Positions 46,770-55,919 of a DNA stretch of 64,000 nt are shown here, in pieces. Source of the DNA: Marinobacter shengliensis (lineage in GTDB: Bacteria; Pseudomonadota; Gammaproteobacteria; Pseudomonadales; Oleiphilaceae); contig NZ_PXNO01000027.1 in the NCBI RefSeq assembly GCF_003007715.1, positions 248,001 through 312,000 of the forward strand, in the 5' to 3' direction. The translations under genes and the position numbers were made by a program. The notes under the pieces were generated by a model. That model saw only the letters and a program-made list of their open reading frames with translations, searched no databases and was not told where the DNA came from. Each line of letters starts with the position of its first letter. The stretch's first letter is position 1.

Positions 46770-47738
46770 TCAGGCAGCCTCGATCGCTAACTGCCGTACC
46801 CGGTTCTCGAGTTCAATCTGGTCTGCGGCAAACCGGCGGATACCATCGGCCAGTTTCTCGGTGGCCATGGCATCCTCGTTGGATTCCCAGCGGAACCGCT
46901 TCTCGTCCACGTGGTGTGGTTTGTCGGCGGTGTTTGCGCGGCCCGCGTTCAGGCGCTGGGGCAATTCGCCTTGATCGTCTTTCAGCTCCTGCAACAGGGC
47001 AGGGCTGATGGTCAGGCGATCGCAGCCGGCGAGCATTTCAATCTCGCCAGTATTACGGAAGCTCGCCCCCATCACCACGGTATTGAAGCCATTGGCCTTG
47101 TAGTAATTATAGATGCGTGTGACCGATTGCACGCCCGGGTCTTCCGCCGCCGGGTAGCTGTCGCGGCCAGTGCTGGCCAGGTGCCAGTCCAGAATGCGCC
47201 CTACAAACGGAGAGATCAGATAGGCACCGGCTTCGGCGCAGGCGGCAGCCTGTACAAAGGAGAACAGCAGGGTAAGGTTGCAGTGGATGCCTTCTTTTTC
47301 CAGCTGCTCAGCGGCGCGGATGCCTTCCCAGGTAGAGGCAATCTTGATCAGCACCCGGCTGGTGTCTACGCCCTGGCGGTCATAGTAGTCGATCAACCGG
47401 CGTGCACGTTCCAGGGTGGCACCGGTGTCAAACGACAGCCGGGCGTCTACTTCTGTGGAAACGACGCCGGGAATCAGGTTCAGGATTTCTTTACCGGCCA
47501 GCACCGCCAGCATGTCAGTGGCGATGGTCAGTTGTTCGGCGGTAGAGCCCCCGCGCTGACTGGCAAAGGCAACGGCCTTGTCCAGCATCGGGCGGTAGGC
47601 GTCCGAGGCTGCGGCTTTCAGCAACAGTGAGGGGTTAGTGGTGGCATCTTGCGGCCGCCATTGGGCAATGGCGTCAAGGTCGCCGGTGTCGGCCACCACA
47701 GTGGTCATGGTCTTCAGTTGGTCCAGCTTGCTATTCAT
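46770..47738 (-). CDS. tal: Transaldolase
   Basis: 322 residues, TalB-type barrel. The Schiff-base lysine is in [16 protein letters not shown], followed by [15 protein letters not shown] and the phosphate-binding FVGRI. It moves the dihydroxyacetone unit between sugar phosphates in the non-oxidative pentose phosphate pathway, supplying erythrose-4-phosphate used by the nearby DAHP synthase. Confidence 0.95.
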   Translation of the reverse strand: MNSKLDQLKTMTTVVADTGDLDAIAQWRPQDATTNPSLLLKAAASDAYRPMLDKAVAFASQRGGSTAEQLTIATDMLAVLAGKEILNLIPGVVSTEVDARLSFDTGATLERARRLIDYYDRQGVDTSRVLIKIASTWEGIRAAEQLEKEGIHCNLTLLFSFVQAAACAEAGAYLISPFVGRILDWHLASTGRDSYPAAEDPGVQSVTRIYNYYKANGFNTVVMGASFRNTGEIEMLAGCDRLTISPALLQELKDDQGELPQRLNAGRANTADKPHHVDEKRFRWESNEDAMATEKLADGIRRFAADQIELENRVRQLAIEAA

Positions 47739-47857
47739 TCGTCCTGTCGTCCCGGTTGTGCGGTGTTATGGCGGTACCCAGCTCCAGAATACCTTTGTAA
47801 CCCCTACAATAACGGCAGCTTACGACAGGAACAAGACAACAAAAGGTATGGGGATGA

Positions 47858-48886
47858 TCAACTTTCCGTAATGAGTTCCGGTTCCCTGACTTTGGCCAGA
47901 GCCTGCTCCACCACTTCCAGGCCGGAACCGGGCTTGTTGGCGTTCTCGCTCAGGTGTCGGCGGAACTGCCGCCCGCCCGGCTGGCCCAGGAACAATCCCA
48001 TGATGTGGCGAGTCATGTGGGTGAGGTACACCCCACGGTCCAGTTCCTGCTGGATGAACGGAAACATGGCGCGCAGGGCATCATGACGGCTGGTGACAGG
48101 TGCCGGCTCACCAAAGAATTCGGTATCCACGTCGGCCAGTAGCCAGGGATTGTGGTAGGCCTCGCGGCCCAGCATCACGCCGTCGGTGTGGGCCAGGTGC
48201 TCATGGCAATCCTCAAAAGTTTTGATGCCGCCGTTGATGATGATTTCAAGGTGAGGGTAGGCCTGTTTCAGACGGTACACCCAATCGTACTTCAGCGGTG
48301 GGATATCGCGATTTTCCTTCGGGCTCAGGCCCTCCAGAATGGCAATGCGGGCGTGCACGATGAACGTCTTGCAGCCGGCTGCAGCAACGGTTTCGATAAA
48401 CTCGCACAGCTCATCCCAGGATTCGCGGCCGTTGATGCCAATACGGTGTTTGACGGTGACCGGCAGATCCGTGGCCGCAATCATCGCTGCCACACCTTCC
48501 GCCACCTTATCCGGATGGCCCATCAGGCAGGCGCCGATCATGTTGTTCTGCACCCGATCACTGGGGCAGCCGACATTCAGGTTCACTTCATCAAAGCCAA
48601 ACTGCTGCGCCAGCTTTGCGCAATGAGCCAACTCACCGGCATGGCTGCCACCAAGCTGCAGCGCCAGTGGGTATTCGGATGGATCATGGCGCAGAAACCG
48701 CTCGGTATCCCCATGAATCAACGCCCCGGTGGTCACCATCTCGGTATACAGCAACGCCCGGCGGCTCAGAACTCGCGCCAGGTAGCGAAAATGAGGTGTT
48801 GTCCAATCCATCATCGGGGCCACACAGAAGCGGCGGGAAGGGCCGGAATCGGCGGCAAATGGAATCGGCGATGGAACAAAAGACAT
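47858..48886 (-). CDS. dusA: tRNA-dihydrouridine synthase DusA
   Basis: 342 residues from the ATG at 48886. FMN-dependent barrel with CVAPMMDWTTPHFRYLAR at the N-terminus and the catalytic cysteine in NVGCPSDRVQNN. DusA reduces U20/U20a in tRNA D-loops. The C-terminal helical part (MFPFIQQELDRGVYLTHMTRHIMGLF) is typical of DusA rather than DusB or DusC. Confidence 0.93.
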   Translation of the reverse strand: MSFVPSPIPFAADSGPSRRFCVAPMMDWTTPHFRYLARVLSRRALLYTEMVTTGALIHGDTERFLRHDPSEYPLALQLGGSHAGELAHCAKLAQQFGFDEVNLNVGCPSDRVQNNMIGACLMGHPDKVAEGVAAMIAATDLPVTVKHRIGINGRESWDELCEFIETVAAAGCKTFIVHARIAILEGLSPKENRDIPPLKYDWVYRLKQAYPHLEIIINGGIKTFEDCHEHLAHTDGVMLGREAYHNPWLLADVDTEFFGEPAPVTSRHDALRAMFPFIQQELDRGVYLTHMTRHIMGLFLGQPGGRQFRRHLSENANKPGSGLEVVEQALAKVREPELITES

Positions 48887-49010
48887 AGAGCTACCTGTAA
48901 ACGGCAATGGCGCAGATCATACGAAAATCCAAGCGTCCTAGTTTATCAGGAATACCCCTAATAAGCAGGCTGCGAGGGGGCTCCCAGTGCCATCCCCGAA
49001 TGTAACAAAA

Positions 49011-49075
49011 TGTACCGGGGTCTGACCCCAGTACATTTGACCGGGCGAAATGTCTTGGGGTCTGACCCCAGCATG
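49011..49075 (+). repeat. Pair of GGGGTCTGACCCC palindromes (REP-like)
   Basis: Two copies of the core GGGGTCTGACCCC occur 39 bases apart. The first extends to TGTAC...GTACA (49011-49035, 11 of 12 arm positions pairing), the second to TGGGGTC...GACCCCA (49056-49070). They fill much of the 228-base gap between dusA and rlmA. Similar GGGTCTGACCCC units are dispersed repeats in many proteobacterial genomes and are often linked to RAYT transposases; none is in this window. Confidence 0.72.
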
Positions 49076-49114
49076 TATAATCCGCGGTGGATGAACCGGA
49101 CAACAGGATATTGA

Positions 49115-49969
49115 ATGACCATCACTGCCTTTGACGCCTTAGCCTGCCCCCTGGACGGCGCTGCCTTGCAGCGGGAGTCGGGTTCGTGGCGGTGTGCCAG
49201 TGGCCATAATTTTGATGTTGCGCGGCAGGGCTATGTGCATCTGTTGCCGGTGCAGAAGAAGCGTTCGCTGGACCCGGGTGACAGTAAGGTGATGGTGGCG
49301 GCACGCCAGCGGTTTCTTGAGGCAGGGTATTACCAGCCGATTGCCGAGGCGGTGTCGCGGGCAACGCTGGACGATGCGCCGGCCAGCACCACACTGAGTT
49401 GCCTGGATGCCGGTTGTGGTGAAGGCTATTACCTGCGGCAACTGGCCTGGGCGGCGGGCGATGAGCGCTCCCTGGCGCTATTGGGCCTGGATATCTCGAA
49501 ATGGGCAGTACTGGCGGCGGCCCGTGAAGACAAACGGCCGAGCTGGGTGGTGGGCAGTAATGCGAATCTGCCGGTGCTACCTGGCTCACTGGACCGTATT
49601 CTCTGCCTGTTTGGCTTTCCCGTGTACCCGGAATTCGGCCGTGTTCTCAAACCGGGCGGCAAGCTGATTCAGGTGGACGCAGGGCAGGATCACCTGCGGG
49701 AGCTGCGGGAAATTATCTATCCTGAAATCCGGAGCGAATCGAAGAAAGTGATGCCAGCCCCGGAAGGATTTCGCCGAGTGGCTTCGGAAGATGTTCGGTT
49801 TTCACTGCATCTGGCGGGGGCGGAGCCCATCGCAGACCTTCTGGCGATGACGCCCCATTTCTACCGGGCAAACGCGGAAGGCCGGGAGCGGGCGGCTGCC
49901 CTGAACTCCCTGTCACTCACGGTAGATGTTTGCCTGCACACCTTTGAGCGGGTTGCTGAGGGCGATTAA
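49115..49969 (+). CDS. rlmA: 23S rRNA (guanine745-N1)-methyltransferase RlmA
   Basis: 284 residues. N-terminal zinc-finger-like segment (residues 11-31), the conserved GYVHLLPVQKKRSLDPGDS, then a class I methyltransferase domain with LDAGCGEGYYLRQL near 98. It would methylate G745 of 23S rRNA. In E. coli the zinc ligands are Cys-x2-Cys and Cys-x3-His; here they read Cys11, Asp14, Cys27, His31, so one cysteine is replaced. A TATAAT at 49076-49081 may be its -10. It overlaps the convergent DUF3581 gene by 4 bases. Confidence 0.9.
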   Translation: MTITAFDALACPLDGAALQRESGSWRCASGHNFDVARQGYVHLLPVQKKRSLDPGDSKVMVAARQRFLEAGYYQPIAEAVSRATLDDAPASTTLSCLDAGCGEGYYLRQLAWAAGDERSLALLGLDISKWAVLAAAREDKRPSWVVGSNANLPVLPGSLDRILCLFGFPVYPEFGRVLKPGGKLIQVDAGQDHLRELREIIYPEIRSESKKVMPAPEGFRRVASEDVRFSLHLAGAEPIADLLAMTPHFYRANAEGRERAAALNSLSLTVDVCLHTFERVAEGD

Positions 49970-50694
49970 TCTGCGTTTTCCATGCCCAGCCGGGTACCAC
50001 GGGCCTTGAGCCGGTAAAACTCCTCAACAATACCAGCCATGGCCTCCGGGCAGTATTCCCGGAGCCCGCCCAGCATCAGGCGTTTGGACACTTCACCAAC
50101 CGAGCTGCCATCAGACATCAAGTGGTACGAGAGGGTCACATTGCCGCGCTTGCCCGCCACTTCCAGGTCCGCCTTGTTCAGTTCCAGGTCTGGCTGAAGA
50201 TTGTCCTGTTTATTGATCGCCACGCTCATGCTTTCATACATCACCATGGGGCGGTCCGGGTTAAACATCACCCCGTGGGATTCCATCAGTGGTTTGAGCG
50301 TGTGGGGGAAATTCTTGCCAGAGGCCGCCACGTAGGCGCGGGTGAAGTCATCAATCACTTGCTCGTCTCGGATTACCGCACCGCTGCGGCTCACTTCCAG
50401 GTAGACCTTGCCGGCTTCGTCGCAGACTTCGATGGTGTCGTCACCGGTTTCCCGGAACTCCAGGGGAATTTCTGCCCCAAGCAGATTGCGAAAACGGAAC
50501 GTCATGTTCTCTGATAACCCAAAGCGCCCGACCACAATGGCAAACAGCAGGTCACCGGGCACGCAGAAACGGCGGGCGTCCGGATCGTGGATAGGGTTGA
50601 AGTCTCCGGCAATCTCTTTGGCAAAATGGCTGGCCTGGGGCGCAGTAATAACAATGCGTCCGTCCTGGACGGTATAAAAACGTTCTGAAAGCAT
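49966..50694 (-). CDS. DUF3581 family protein
   Basis: 242 residues from the ATG at 50694. Soluble, with an N-terminal hotdog-fold-like stretch (AKEIAGDFNPIHDPDARRFCVPGDLLFAIV), which resembles MaoC/thioesterase-like substrate loops, and a C-terminal part without recognisable motifs. The family is annotated only as DUF3581. The hotdog resemblance suggests acyl-chain handling; this is inference. Confidence 0.75.
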   Translation of the reverse strand: MLSERFYTVQDGRIVITAPQASHFAKEIAGDFNPIHDPDARRFCVPGDLLFAIVVGRFGLSENMTFRFRNLLGAEIPLEFRETGDDTIEVCDEAGKVYLEVSRSGAVIRDEQVIDDFTRAYVAASGKNFPHTLKPLMESHGVMFNPDRPMVMYESMSVAINKQDNLQPDLELNKADLEVAGKRGNVTLSYHLMSDGSSVGEVSKRLMLGGLREYCPEAMAGIVEEFYRLKARGTRLGMENAD

Positions 50695-50822
50695 GGTGTA
50701 CCTTTTACGGATCGCAGAGATGAGGGAACGAGATGTTTGTCGGTCCGCAGATTGATCCTGCCATTCTAAACGATTAAACGCCGCAGGGCCCTCCGGCTTT
50801 CGTACAATGCCCGGTGGCAACG

Positions 50823-51680
50823 TCAGTCTTCGTCTTCGGCATCCCGCAGGCGCTCCTGGCGCTCCCATTCTTCTTCCTTGGCGGCTTCAATTACATCGAG
50901 CAGCTCATCCACGTTCGCGCTTTCGGTGTCGTGCTCAAAGCAGCCAGTCAGCTGGCTGTCGGGGTGCAGGTCGCCGGCTTCATAAAGCGCCCAGATCTCC
51001 TTGCCATAATCGGTATTCAGCAGTTCCGGGGCAAAGCGGCCGAAATAGCGGCGCATGTTGTCTACATCCCTCTCGAGCATGCGCTCCGCGCTGTTATTGC
51101 CAGCTGCATTAACCGCCTGGGGCAGGTCGATAATGACCGGATCGGTGGCATCAACTAGAACATTGAATTCGGACAGGTCGCCGTGAATCAGGCCGGCACT
51201 GAGCATGCGCACGACGTCGGCAATCACCTTGCTGTGGTAACTGCGGGCCTGTTCGGGGGTGAGGGTAACGTCGTCCAGCCGGGGCGCGGCCTTGCCTTCA
51301 CTGTCGGCAATCATTTCCATCAGCAGCACGCCGTCAACAAAACCGAAAGGTTCTGGCACGCGAACGCCGGCGTCCGCCAGGCGGTAGAGGGCGTCTACTT
51401 CGGCGTTCAGCCAAGCGTCTTCCTGCTCTTTCTGGCCATAGCGGGTTTTCTTGCTCATGGCCCGTGCGCGACGACTGTTCCGTACCTTACGGCCTTCCTG
51501 GTACTGAACGGCCTGTTTGAAACTGCGTTTCTGGGCCTCTTTGTATACCTTGGCGCAACGCACCTGGTCGCCGCAGCGCACCACAAACACCTGGGCTTCC
51601 TTGCCGCTCATCAACTGGTACAACACCTCATCCACCATGCCTTCATCAACGAGGGGTTGTAATCGTTTTGGTATCTTCAT
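50823..51680 (-). CDS. RIO1-family protein kinase (PA4780-like)
   Basis: 285 residues from the ATG at 51680. Atypical serine kinase: nucleotide-loop region SGKEAQVFVVRCGDQVRCAKVY, catalytic loop LIHGDLSEFNVLV and metal-binding VIIDLPQAVN. An acidic tail ends the protein. Bacterial RIO kinases of this type are found in many gammaproteobacteria; no substrate is established. It is divergent from the ydbH-type operon. Confidence 0.9.
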   Translation of the reverse strand: MKIPKRLQPLVDEGMVDEVLYQLMSGKEAQVFVVRCGDQVRCAKVYKEAQKRSFKQAVQYQEGRKVRNSRRARAMSKKTRYGQKEQEDAWLNAEVDALYRLADAGVRVPEPFGFVDGVLLMEMIADSEGKAAPRLDDVTLTPEQARSYHSKVIADVVRMLSAGLIHGDLSEFNVLVDATDPVIIDLPQAVNAAGNNSAERMLERDVDNMRRYFGRFAPELLNTDYGKEIWALYEAGDLHPDSQLTGCFEHDTESANVDELLDVIEAAKEEEWERQERLRDAEDED

Positions 51681-51777
51681 ATAAGTTTCTGTGCCCGGTT
51701 CAACTTGCTGGCTCTGTATGGTCATGGCCAGCGTTTATCGGCACATACTACCTGATTGTGAGCAAAGGAGTGTTGTA

Positions 51778-53286
51778 TTGATCCCGCGCGGACGATTTCC
51801 ATGGCGATCGCTGATCATCCTGTTGGCCTGCTTGCTGTGGGTGCCGTCAGCTTCCGCGCTGGACTGGTCGTTCTTGCTGCAGCAGGGGCGAATGGGCATT
51901 GCCCTGCCGGATATCGAGACTGCGGATTGGCGCGTGACCGGCATCCGGGCTGAGGTGGTTAACTCGGTTGAGGCAGACAACCAGGCGGTTATCGTCCGTT
52001 TTAAACCCGGTTCAAGGCTGACGGCCGCCACCCTTGCACAGAACGCCGGAGATTCTTCGGTTTTCTTAAATAACGTGCAGCTGGATCTGACCGATGTAAC
52101 CGTCACCATCAACCTCGGTGGCGTCGAAGCCCTTGTGGACCGCACTGCGGTGGCTGGCCTGGTCACCATTGAGATTGAAGACTTGCAACACCCCAGCCTG
52201 AAACCCCAGGGTTGGCGGTTCGACGGGCGGGTGAGTGGCGCTGTGTCTGATCTCAGCCTTGAGGGCCAGCTGCGATCAGATTCCGGCCTGTTGGCGGAGG
52301 TGGTGTTGAGAAGCCGGACTGGGGAGTTCATGGCTGGCCGAGTAGCTATGGCCATGGCCGCTGAACAAGCCGGCACGGCACTCGCTGATACACTCGCCCA
52401 GTGGCCCTCGTTGCTCACGTTAAACCATGGTCAGCTTGAGGCGGCCGCCAGCTTTCGGCAGGAACCGGATGCCCCCCTCGCACTGGATGCCCGGCTGAAT
52501 CTGGCGGGGGTGAATGGGGTCTTCGATCGAACCGCGTTTTCCGATATGAGCGGCCGCTTGTTGTTCAGCCTTGAAGACGAAACACTGGCTGCCCGCCTGC
52601 GCGACATCACGATTGCCCAGATCAACTCCGGTATTGGCATAGGTCCGGTGCGGTTGCTGGCGGATTATCGGGCGCCGGCCGCCGAGCCGCTCACTGGCCA
52701 GTTAGAGATTCAGCAGGCCACAGCCGAATTTCTCAATGGCCGCCTGAGAGTCGCACCGCAATCCTTCGATCTGGCCAATCATCCCGTTAACGTCCCGTTG
52801 GACGTCTACGAGTTATCGCTTGAACGGCTGCTAGAAGTTTACCCGGCCGAAGGCTTTGAGGGCACCGGCAGGCTAAACGGCCGGATACCGCTGATAATCT
52901 CCGGCACATCGGTAGAGGTTGAGCAAGGCGCCATGGCGGCTATTGTTCCGGGCGGCCGCTTGCGGTTACCGGGCGAGCGCCTTCAGGCCATGTTGGGCGG
53001 TAGCCAGGCCGTGGACCTGGTGGTGCAAGCTTTGCAAAACTTTCACTATTCGGTGCTGGATAGCACGATAGACTACGATAAGAATGGAAAGCTGATGTTA
53101 GGCCTGCGGCTGGAAGGACAAAGCCCGGGCGTTCGCGGCGGCCAGCCGGTGGTGCTGAACATCAATCTTGAAGAAGACATTCCTGCGCTGTTAACCAGCC
53201 TACAGCTGAGCGGCAGGGTGAACGAAGCGGTTACCGAACGCGTTCGGGAGCGGCTGCAACAGTCCGGGCAGGAGGCAAAACCATGA
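51778..53286 (+). CDS. ydbH: YdbH-family AsmA-like protein, short form
   Basis: 502 residues from a TTG start at 51778, chosen because AAAGGAG sits 7 bases upstream and the protein then begins with a clean signal/anchor (RSLIILLACLLWVPSASA). Earlier in-frame ATGs would bury it behind 20-30 extra residues. The rest is a long beta-rich periplasmic region typical of TamB/YhdP/YdbH lipid-bridge proteins. E. coli YdbH is about 880 residues, so this is little more than half-length. Followed by ynbE (4-base overlap) and ydbL. Confidence 0.82.
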   Translation: MIPRGRFPWRSLIILLACLLWVPSASALDWSFLLQQGRMGIALPDIETADWRVTGIRAEVVNSVEADNQAVIVRFKPGSRLTAATLAQNAGDSSVFLNNVQLDLTDVTVTINLGGVEALVDRTAVAGLVTIEIEDLQHPSLKPQGWRFDGRVSGAVSDLSLEGQLRSDSGLLAEVVLRSRTGEFMAGRVAMAMAAEQAGTALADTLAQWPSLLTLNHGQLEAAASFRQEPDAPLALDARLNLAGVNGVFDRTAFSDMSGRLLFSLEDETLAARLRDITIAQINSGIGIGPVRLLADYRAPAAEPLTGQLEIQQATAEFLNGRLRVAPQSFDLANHPVNVPLDVYELSLERLLEVYPAEGFEGTGRLNGRIPLIISGTSVEVEQGAMAAIVPGGRLRLPGERLQAMLGGSQAVDLVVQALQNFHYSVLDSTIDYDKNGKLMLGLRLEGQSPGVRGGQPVVLNINLEEDIPALLTSLQLSGRVNEAVTERVRERLQQSGQEAKP

Positions 53287-53498
53287 TCAATGTGTGGCGG
53301 TCACGCAGGCCGCTGGCGATGAGAGTTCTGATGATATCGGTCCTGCCGTTGGCATTCATTGCCTGCACGCCAACCGTACAGATGGCGGCACCGAAAGAGC
53401 CGATTACCGTGAACCTGAACGTTAAAATCCAGCACGAGATCTACGTTAAAGTGGACAGGGAAGTGGATGAACTGTTCAGTGATAAAGGCCTGTTCTGA
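53283..53498 (+). CDS. ynbE: YnbE-family outer-membrane lipoprotein
   Basis: 71 residues. A lipoprotein signal ends at Cys28 (LAFIACTP), then a short beta-strand region (PITVNLNVKIQHEIYVKVDREVDELF, given here as one conserved block of about 26 residues at 43-68). YnbE is thought to augment the YdbH beta-strand bridge at the outer membrane. It starts 4 bases inside ydbH, consistent with translational coupling. Confidence 0.9.
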   Translation: MINVWRSRRPLAMRVLMISVLPLAFIACTPTVQMAAPKEPITVNLNVKIQHEIYVKVDREVDELFSDKGLF

Positions 53499-53538
53499 AC
53501 AACAGCGGCCTGACCAAGGGCAGATCAAGGGGTTGAAG

Positions 53539-53883
53539 ATGAAACGACTGATGCAACTGGGCGCCTTCCTTCTGGCCATCGGCATGGCACTGCCGGCGCT
53601 CGCCATGAGCCTGGAAGAAGCCAAGCAGAAACTGGAAACCGTCAAACAGCAGGGCCTGGTGGGCGAAACGCCGACCGGATACCTGGAAGTGGTGCGCGCA
53701 GAAGGCGATGCGCCTGCGGTGGTGCAGGCCATCAACAACGCGCGCCGGGATGAATATGCCCGTATTGCCGAGCGGCACGACATACCGGTTACTCAGGTGG
53801 AAACTGTGGCTGGCAAGAAAGCTATCGAGAAAACACCGGCCGGGCAGTTCGTTCAGGTCAATGGCCAGTGGGTGAAGAAATAA
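53539..53883 (+). CDS. ydbL: YdbL-family periplasmic protein
   Basis: 114 residues from the ATG at 53539. A signal peptide (LMQLGAFLLAIGMALPALA) is followed by the DUF1318/YdbL domain with KQQGLVGETPTGYLEVV and a GQFVQVNGQWVKK ending. YdbL is proposed to help YdbH and YnbE assemble. It lies 40 bases after ynbE and completes the three-gene operon. Confidence 0.9.
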   Translation: MKRLMQLGAFLLAIGMALPALAMSLEEAKQKLETVKQQGLVGETPTGYLEVVRAEGDAPAVVQAINNARRDEYARIAERHDIPVTQVETVAGKKAIEKTPAGQFVQVNGQWVKK

Positions 53884-53886
53884 CGC

Positions 53887-54330
53887 CTACTCCAGCTCAA
53901 GGATCAGTGGCTCCATCAGCCTGTACACCCAGGCTGATCGGCCATCCTGCAGTGTTAACTCCACCCTTTCGTAGCGCACACCTAGCCGCTCGTACCTGTC
54001 CAATGCCCGCAATTCACTAGCGCTCACTTCAATCACCTCTCCGGCTACGCTGGCATCAGCGTCCGGCTTTATATCCAGTTTTTCCTTGCGAAAACCCGGG
54101 AGTATTGCCAGTTCGCTGCTGCCGGCACGCCCCGTCACCAGCCAACGCACCCAGGGCCGGGTGAGGGTGCCGTACACAAACACCGAATAGGTTTCGTCCT
54201 CGTCGATGGCAGGCAGCTCCGCCGTTGGGTTATAGCCAAAGCTGCTGACAAAGGTCAGCCAGAGATAGGCAATGCCCACCATCAGCAGTGTCAGAATCAG
54301 CGCCAGGGAGCGTTTGATCGATTTTCTCAT
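53887..54330 (-). CDS. Membrane-anchored gamma-glutamylcyclotransferase-fold protein
   Basis: 147 residues. One N-terminal helix (LALILTLLMVGIAYLWLTFV) is followed by the AIG2/GGCT fold, with the substrate-loop motif FVYGTL and the closing segment LDRYERLGVRYERVEL. Soluble relatives act on gamma-glutamyl-amine or peptide substrates; the membrane anchor suggests a periplasmic version. It is convergent with ydbL, 3 bases apart. Confidence 0.82.
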   Translation of the reverse strand: MRKSIKRSLALILTLLMVGIAYLWLTFVSSFGYNPTAELPAIDEDETYSVFVYGTLTRPWVRWLVTGRAGSSELAILPGFRKEKLDIKPDADASVAGEVIEVSASELRALDRYERLGVRYERVELTLQDGRSAWVYRLMEPLILELE

Positions 54331-54336
54331 AAATTA

Positions 54337-54786
54337 CTACACAGTCTCTCCGGCATGGCTGATCAGCACCCCGGGCGCACCGGTTTCCAGCTTGTCTCTC
54401 AGGCTGCCTGGAATGACGGCCTTGGCCATCTTTGAAGGCTGGATAAGCACGTAGGTGATGTCTGCATCGGCGATAAACTGCCCGTCACCGTGCCGGAAGA
54501 ATTCCAGGTGCAGCGTGAAAGACGTATTCCCCAGCCGCCCGGCCTTGATGCGGGCTTCCAGCACATCGTCAAACTTCGCTGGTGCTTTCCAGTTAACGGT
54601 CATGCTGACTACCTGGATGTCCAGGTCCTGATCAAGCAGGTGCTGGTAATCACCAAACAGCGTGCGGATATACTCATTCACAGCAATATCCACGAAATCT
54701 GCATAGCGGGCATTGAACACCACGCCCTGGGCGTCGCATTCGCCATAGCGCACCCGGAAGCGAAAACGGAAAGGCTGTTCCGACAT
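54337..54786 (-). CDS. Acyl-CoA thioesterase, YbgC/4HBT type
   Basis: 149 residues from the ATG at 54786. Single hotdog domain with the 4HBT active site YGECDAQGVVFNARYADF (catalytic Asp in GECDAQG). It would hydrolyse acyl-CoA thioesters. It lies 6 bases upstream of the cyclotransferase-fold gene on the same strand, so they are probably one transcript. Confidence 0.9.
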   Translation of the reverse strand: MSEQPFRFRFRVRYGECDAQGVVFNARYADFVDIAVNEYIRTLFGDYQHLLDQDLDIQVVSMTVNWKAPAKFDDVLEARIKAGRLGNTSFTLHLEFFRHGDGQFIADADITYVLIQPSKMAKAVIPGSLRDKLETGAPGVLISHAGETV

Positions 54787-54959
54787 GAAGACTCCTAAGT
54801 TAATACCGATTGGCCAGGTCAGCTTTCCATACTTGACGATGTGACCCATTATTGTAAAGCGGTCTCCGAACTGTGTTTGAATATAGAAGCAAGTAGTGGG
54901 CTAAGGAATTAGCCCGACGAGACACATAGTGTTGGTGTGATTGTACAAAGGGAATAATT

Positions 54960-55874
54960 ATGACTGCTGTAAGGAAAGGTGTGCGTGGCTTGGCAGTGTT
55001 ATCCAGCGTTACCTTGTTGGCGGCCTGTGGCGGCGGCGGAGGTGGCGGTTCTGACGGGCCAGACCTGACTCTGGATAACGATAATCTGGCGGAGCAAACG
55101 GTTGAGGTTGGTCCGGAGTCGGATGTTCGCGGTATCCTGGGCTTACAAGATGATATTAATACGGGGCAGGCGCTGATCCTTGAGGTGATGGAAAGCCTTA
55201 GAACTCAACATTCGGGCTCATCAGACACGATCAGCTGTGAGCAAGGTGGCACTGCCACTGTGACTGATGAGGGTGCTGATGGCAGGATTGATGATAAATG
55301 GTTATTACAGGATTGTGTCATCAACACTCAAGTGCTCGGTAGCGTTAGCCTCAGTGGCGACTATCGATTTGTTGCCACTTTTAGCGGTGACGAGGAGGCC
55401 GATTTCGTTTTGGAGGGCTCTGAGACCTATGGCATCGAAGGTTTGCGGTTGTCGAATTCTGAACAGATCAAAATAAGGGGACGGGCTGACGCCGATTATT
55501 CAAGAGCCGGAAGTTTCGCCAGTTTCATTGATACCGTGGATGTGTTTGAGTTCAAGGTTGGTGATCGATACGCGGCCATCACCGAAGTGGAAACTCGATT
55601 GGAGGGTAACGACGCTACCGTGGATTTCACAACCAAAGGTAAGCTGATAGGCTCTGCCATTGGTGGCTATATCCAGCTATCGACTCCCCAAGTTGTAAAA
55701 ATTAACAATGGCGAAGCTTGCCCGGCCTCAGGCATTCTCCGGATAGCCAGCAATGGCGTGGCGGAGATTCTTTTTGGCACAAGTACTGAAGATGATGACG
55801 CAGTGCAAATCAGAGTTGACGGTCAGATCGTAGACAGCACTGACGACTGCAGCGCCATCGGCTTTATTCCCTAA
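54960..55874 (+). CDS. Uncharacterised lipoprotein with Gly-rich lipobox tail
   Basis: 304 residues. The lipoprotein signal ends at Cys23 (TLLAAC), followed directly by seven glycines, a typical flexible tether. The mature part is acidic (many Asp/Glu), contains a few cysteines (ISCEQGG, LLQDCVI, NGEACPA, TDDCSA) that could form disulfides, and appears beta-rich. I do not recognise the family. Base composition seems slightly poorer in GC than its neighbours. A strong hairpin follows the stop. Confidence 0.75.
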   Translation: MTAVRKGVRGLAVLSSVTLLAACGGGGGGGSDGPDLTLDNDNLAEQTVEVGPESDVRGILGLQDDINTGQALILEVMESLRTQHSGSSDTISCEQGGTATVTDEGADGRIDDKWLLQDCVINTQVLGSVSLSGDYRFVATFSGDEEADFVLEGSETYGIEGLRLSNSEQIKIRGRADADYSRAGSFASFIDTVDVFEFKVGDRYAAITEVETRLEGNDATVDFTTKGKLIGSAIGGYIQLSTPQVVKINNGEACPASGILRIASNGVAEILFGTSTEDDDAVQIRVDGQIVDSTDDCSAIGFIP

Positions 55875-55884
55875 ATCCGATCTC

Positions 55885-55915
55885 CTCGGGGTGAAGGCCA
55901 AGCCTTCACCCCGAG
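55885..55915 (+). terminator. Hairpin between convergent genes
   Basis: CTCGGGGTGAAGGC (55885-55898) and GCCTTCACCCCGAG (55902-55915) make a perfect 14-bp stem with a CAA loop, between the lipoprotein gene and the convergent nitronate monooxygenase gene. No T-run follows in either direction, so it would act as a bidirectional stabiliser or a weak terminator. Confidence 0.6.
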
Positions 55916-55919
55916 CCCC

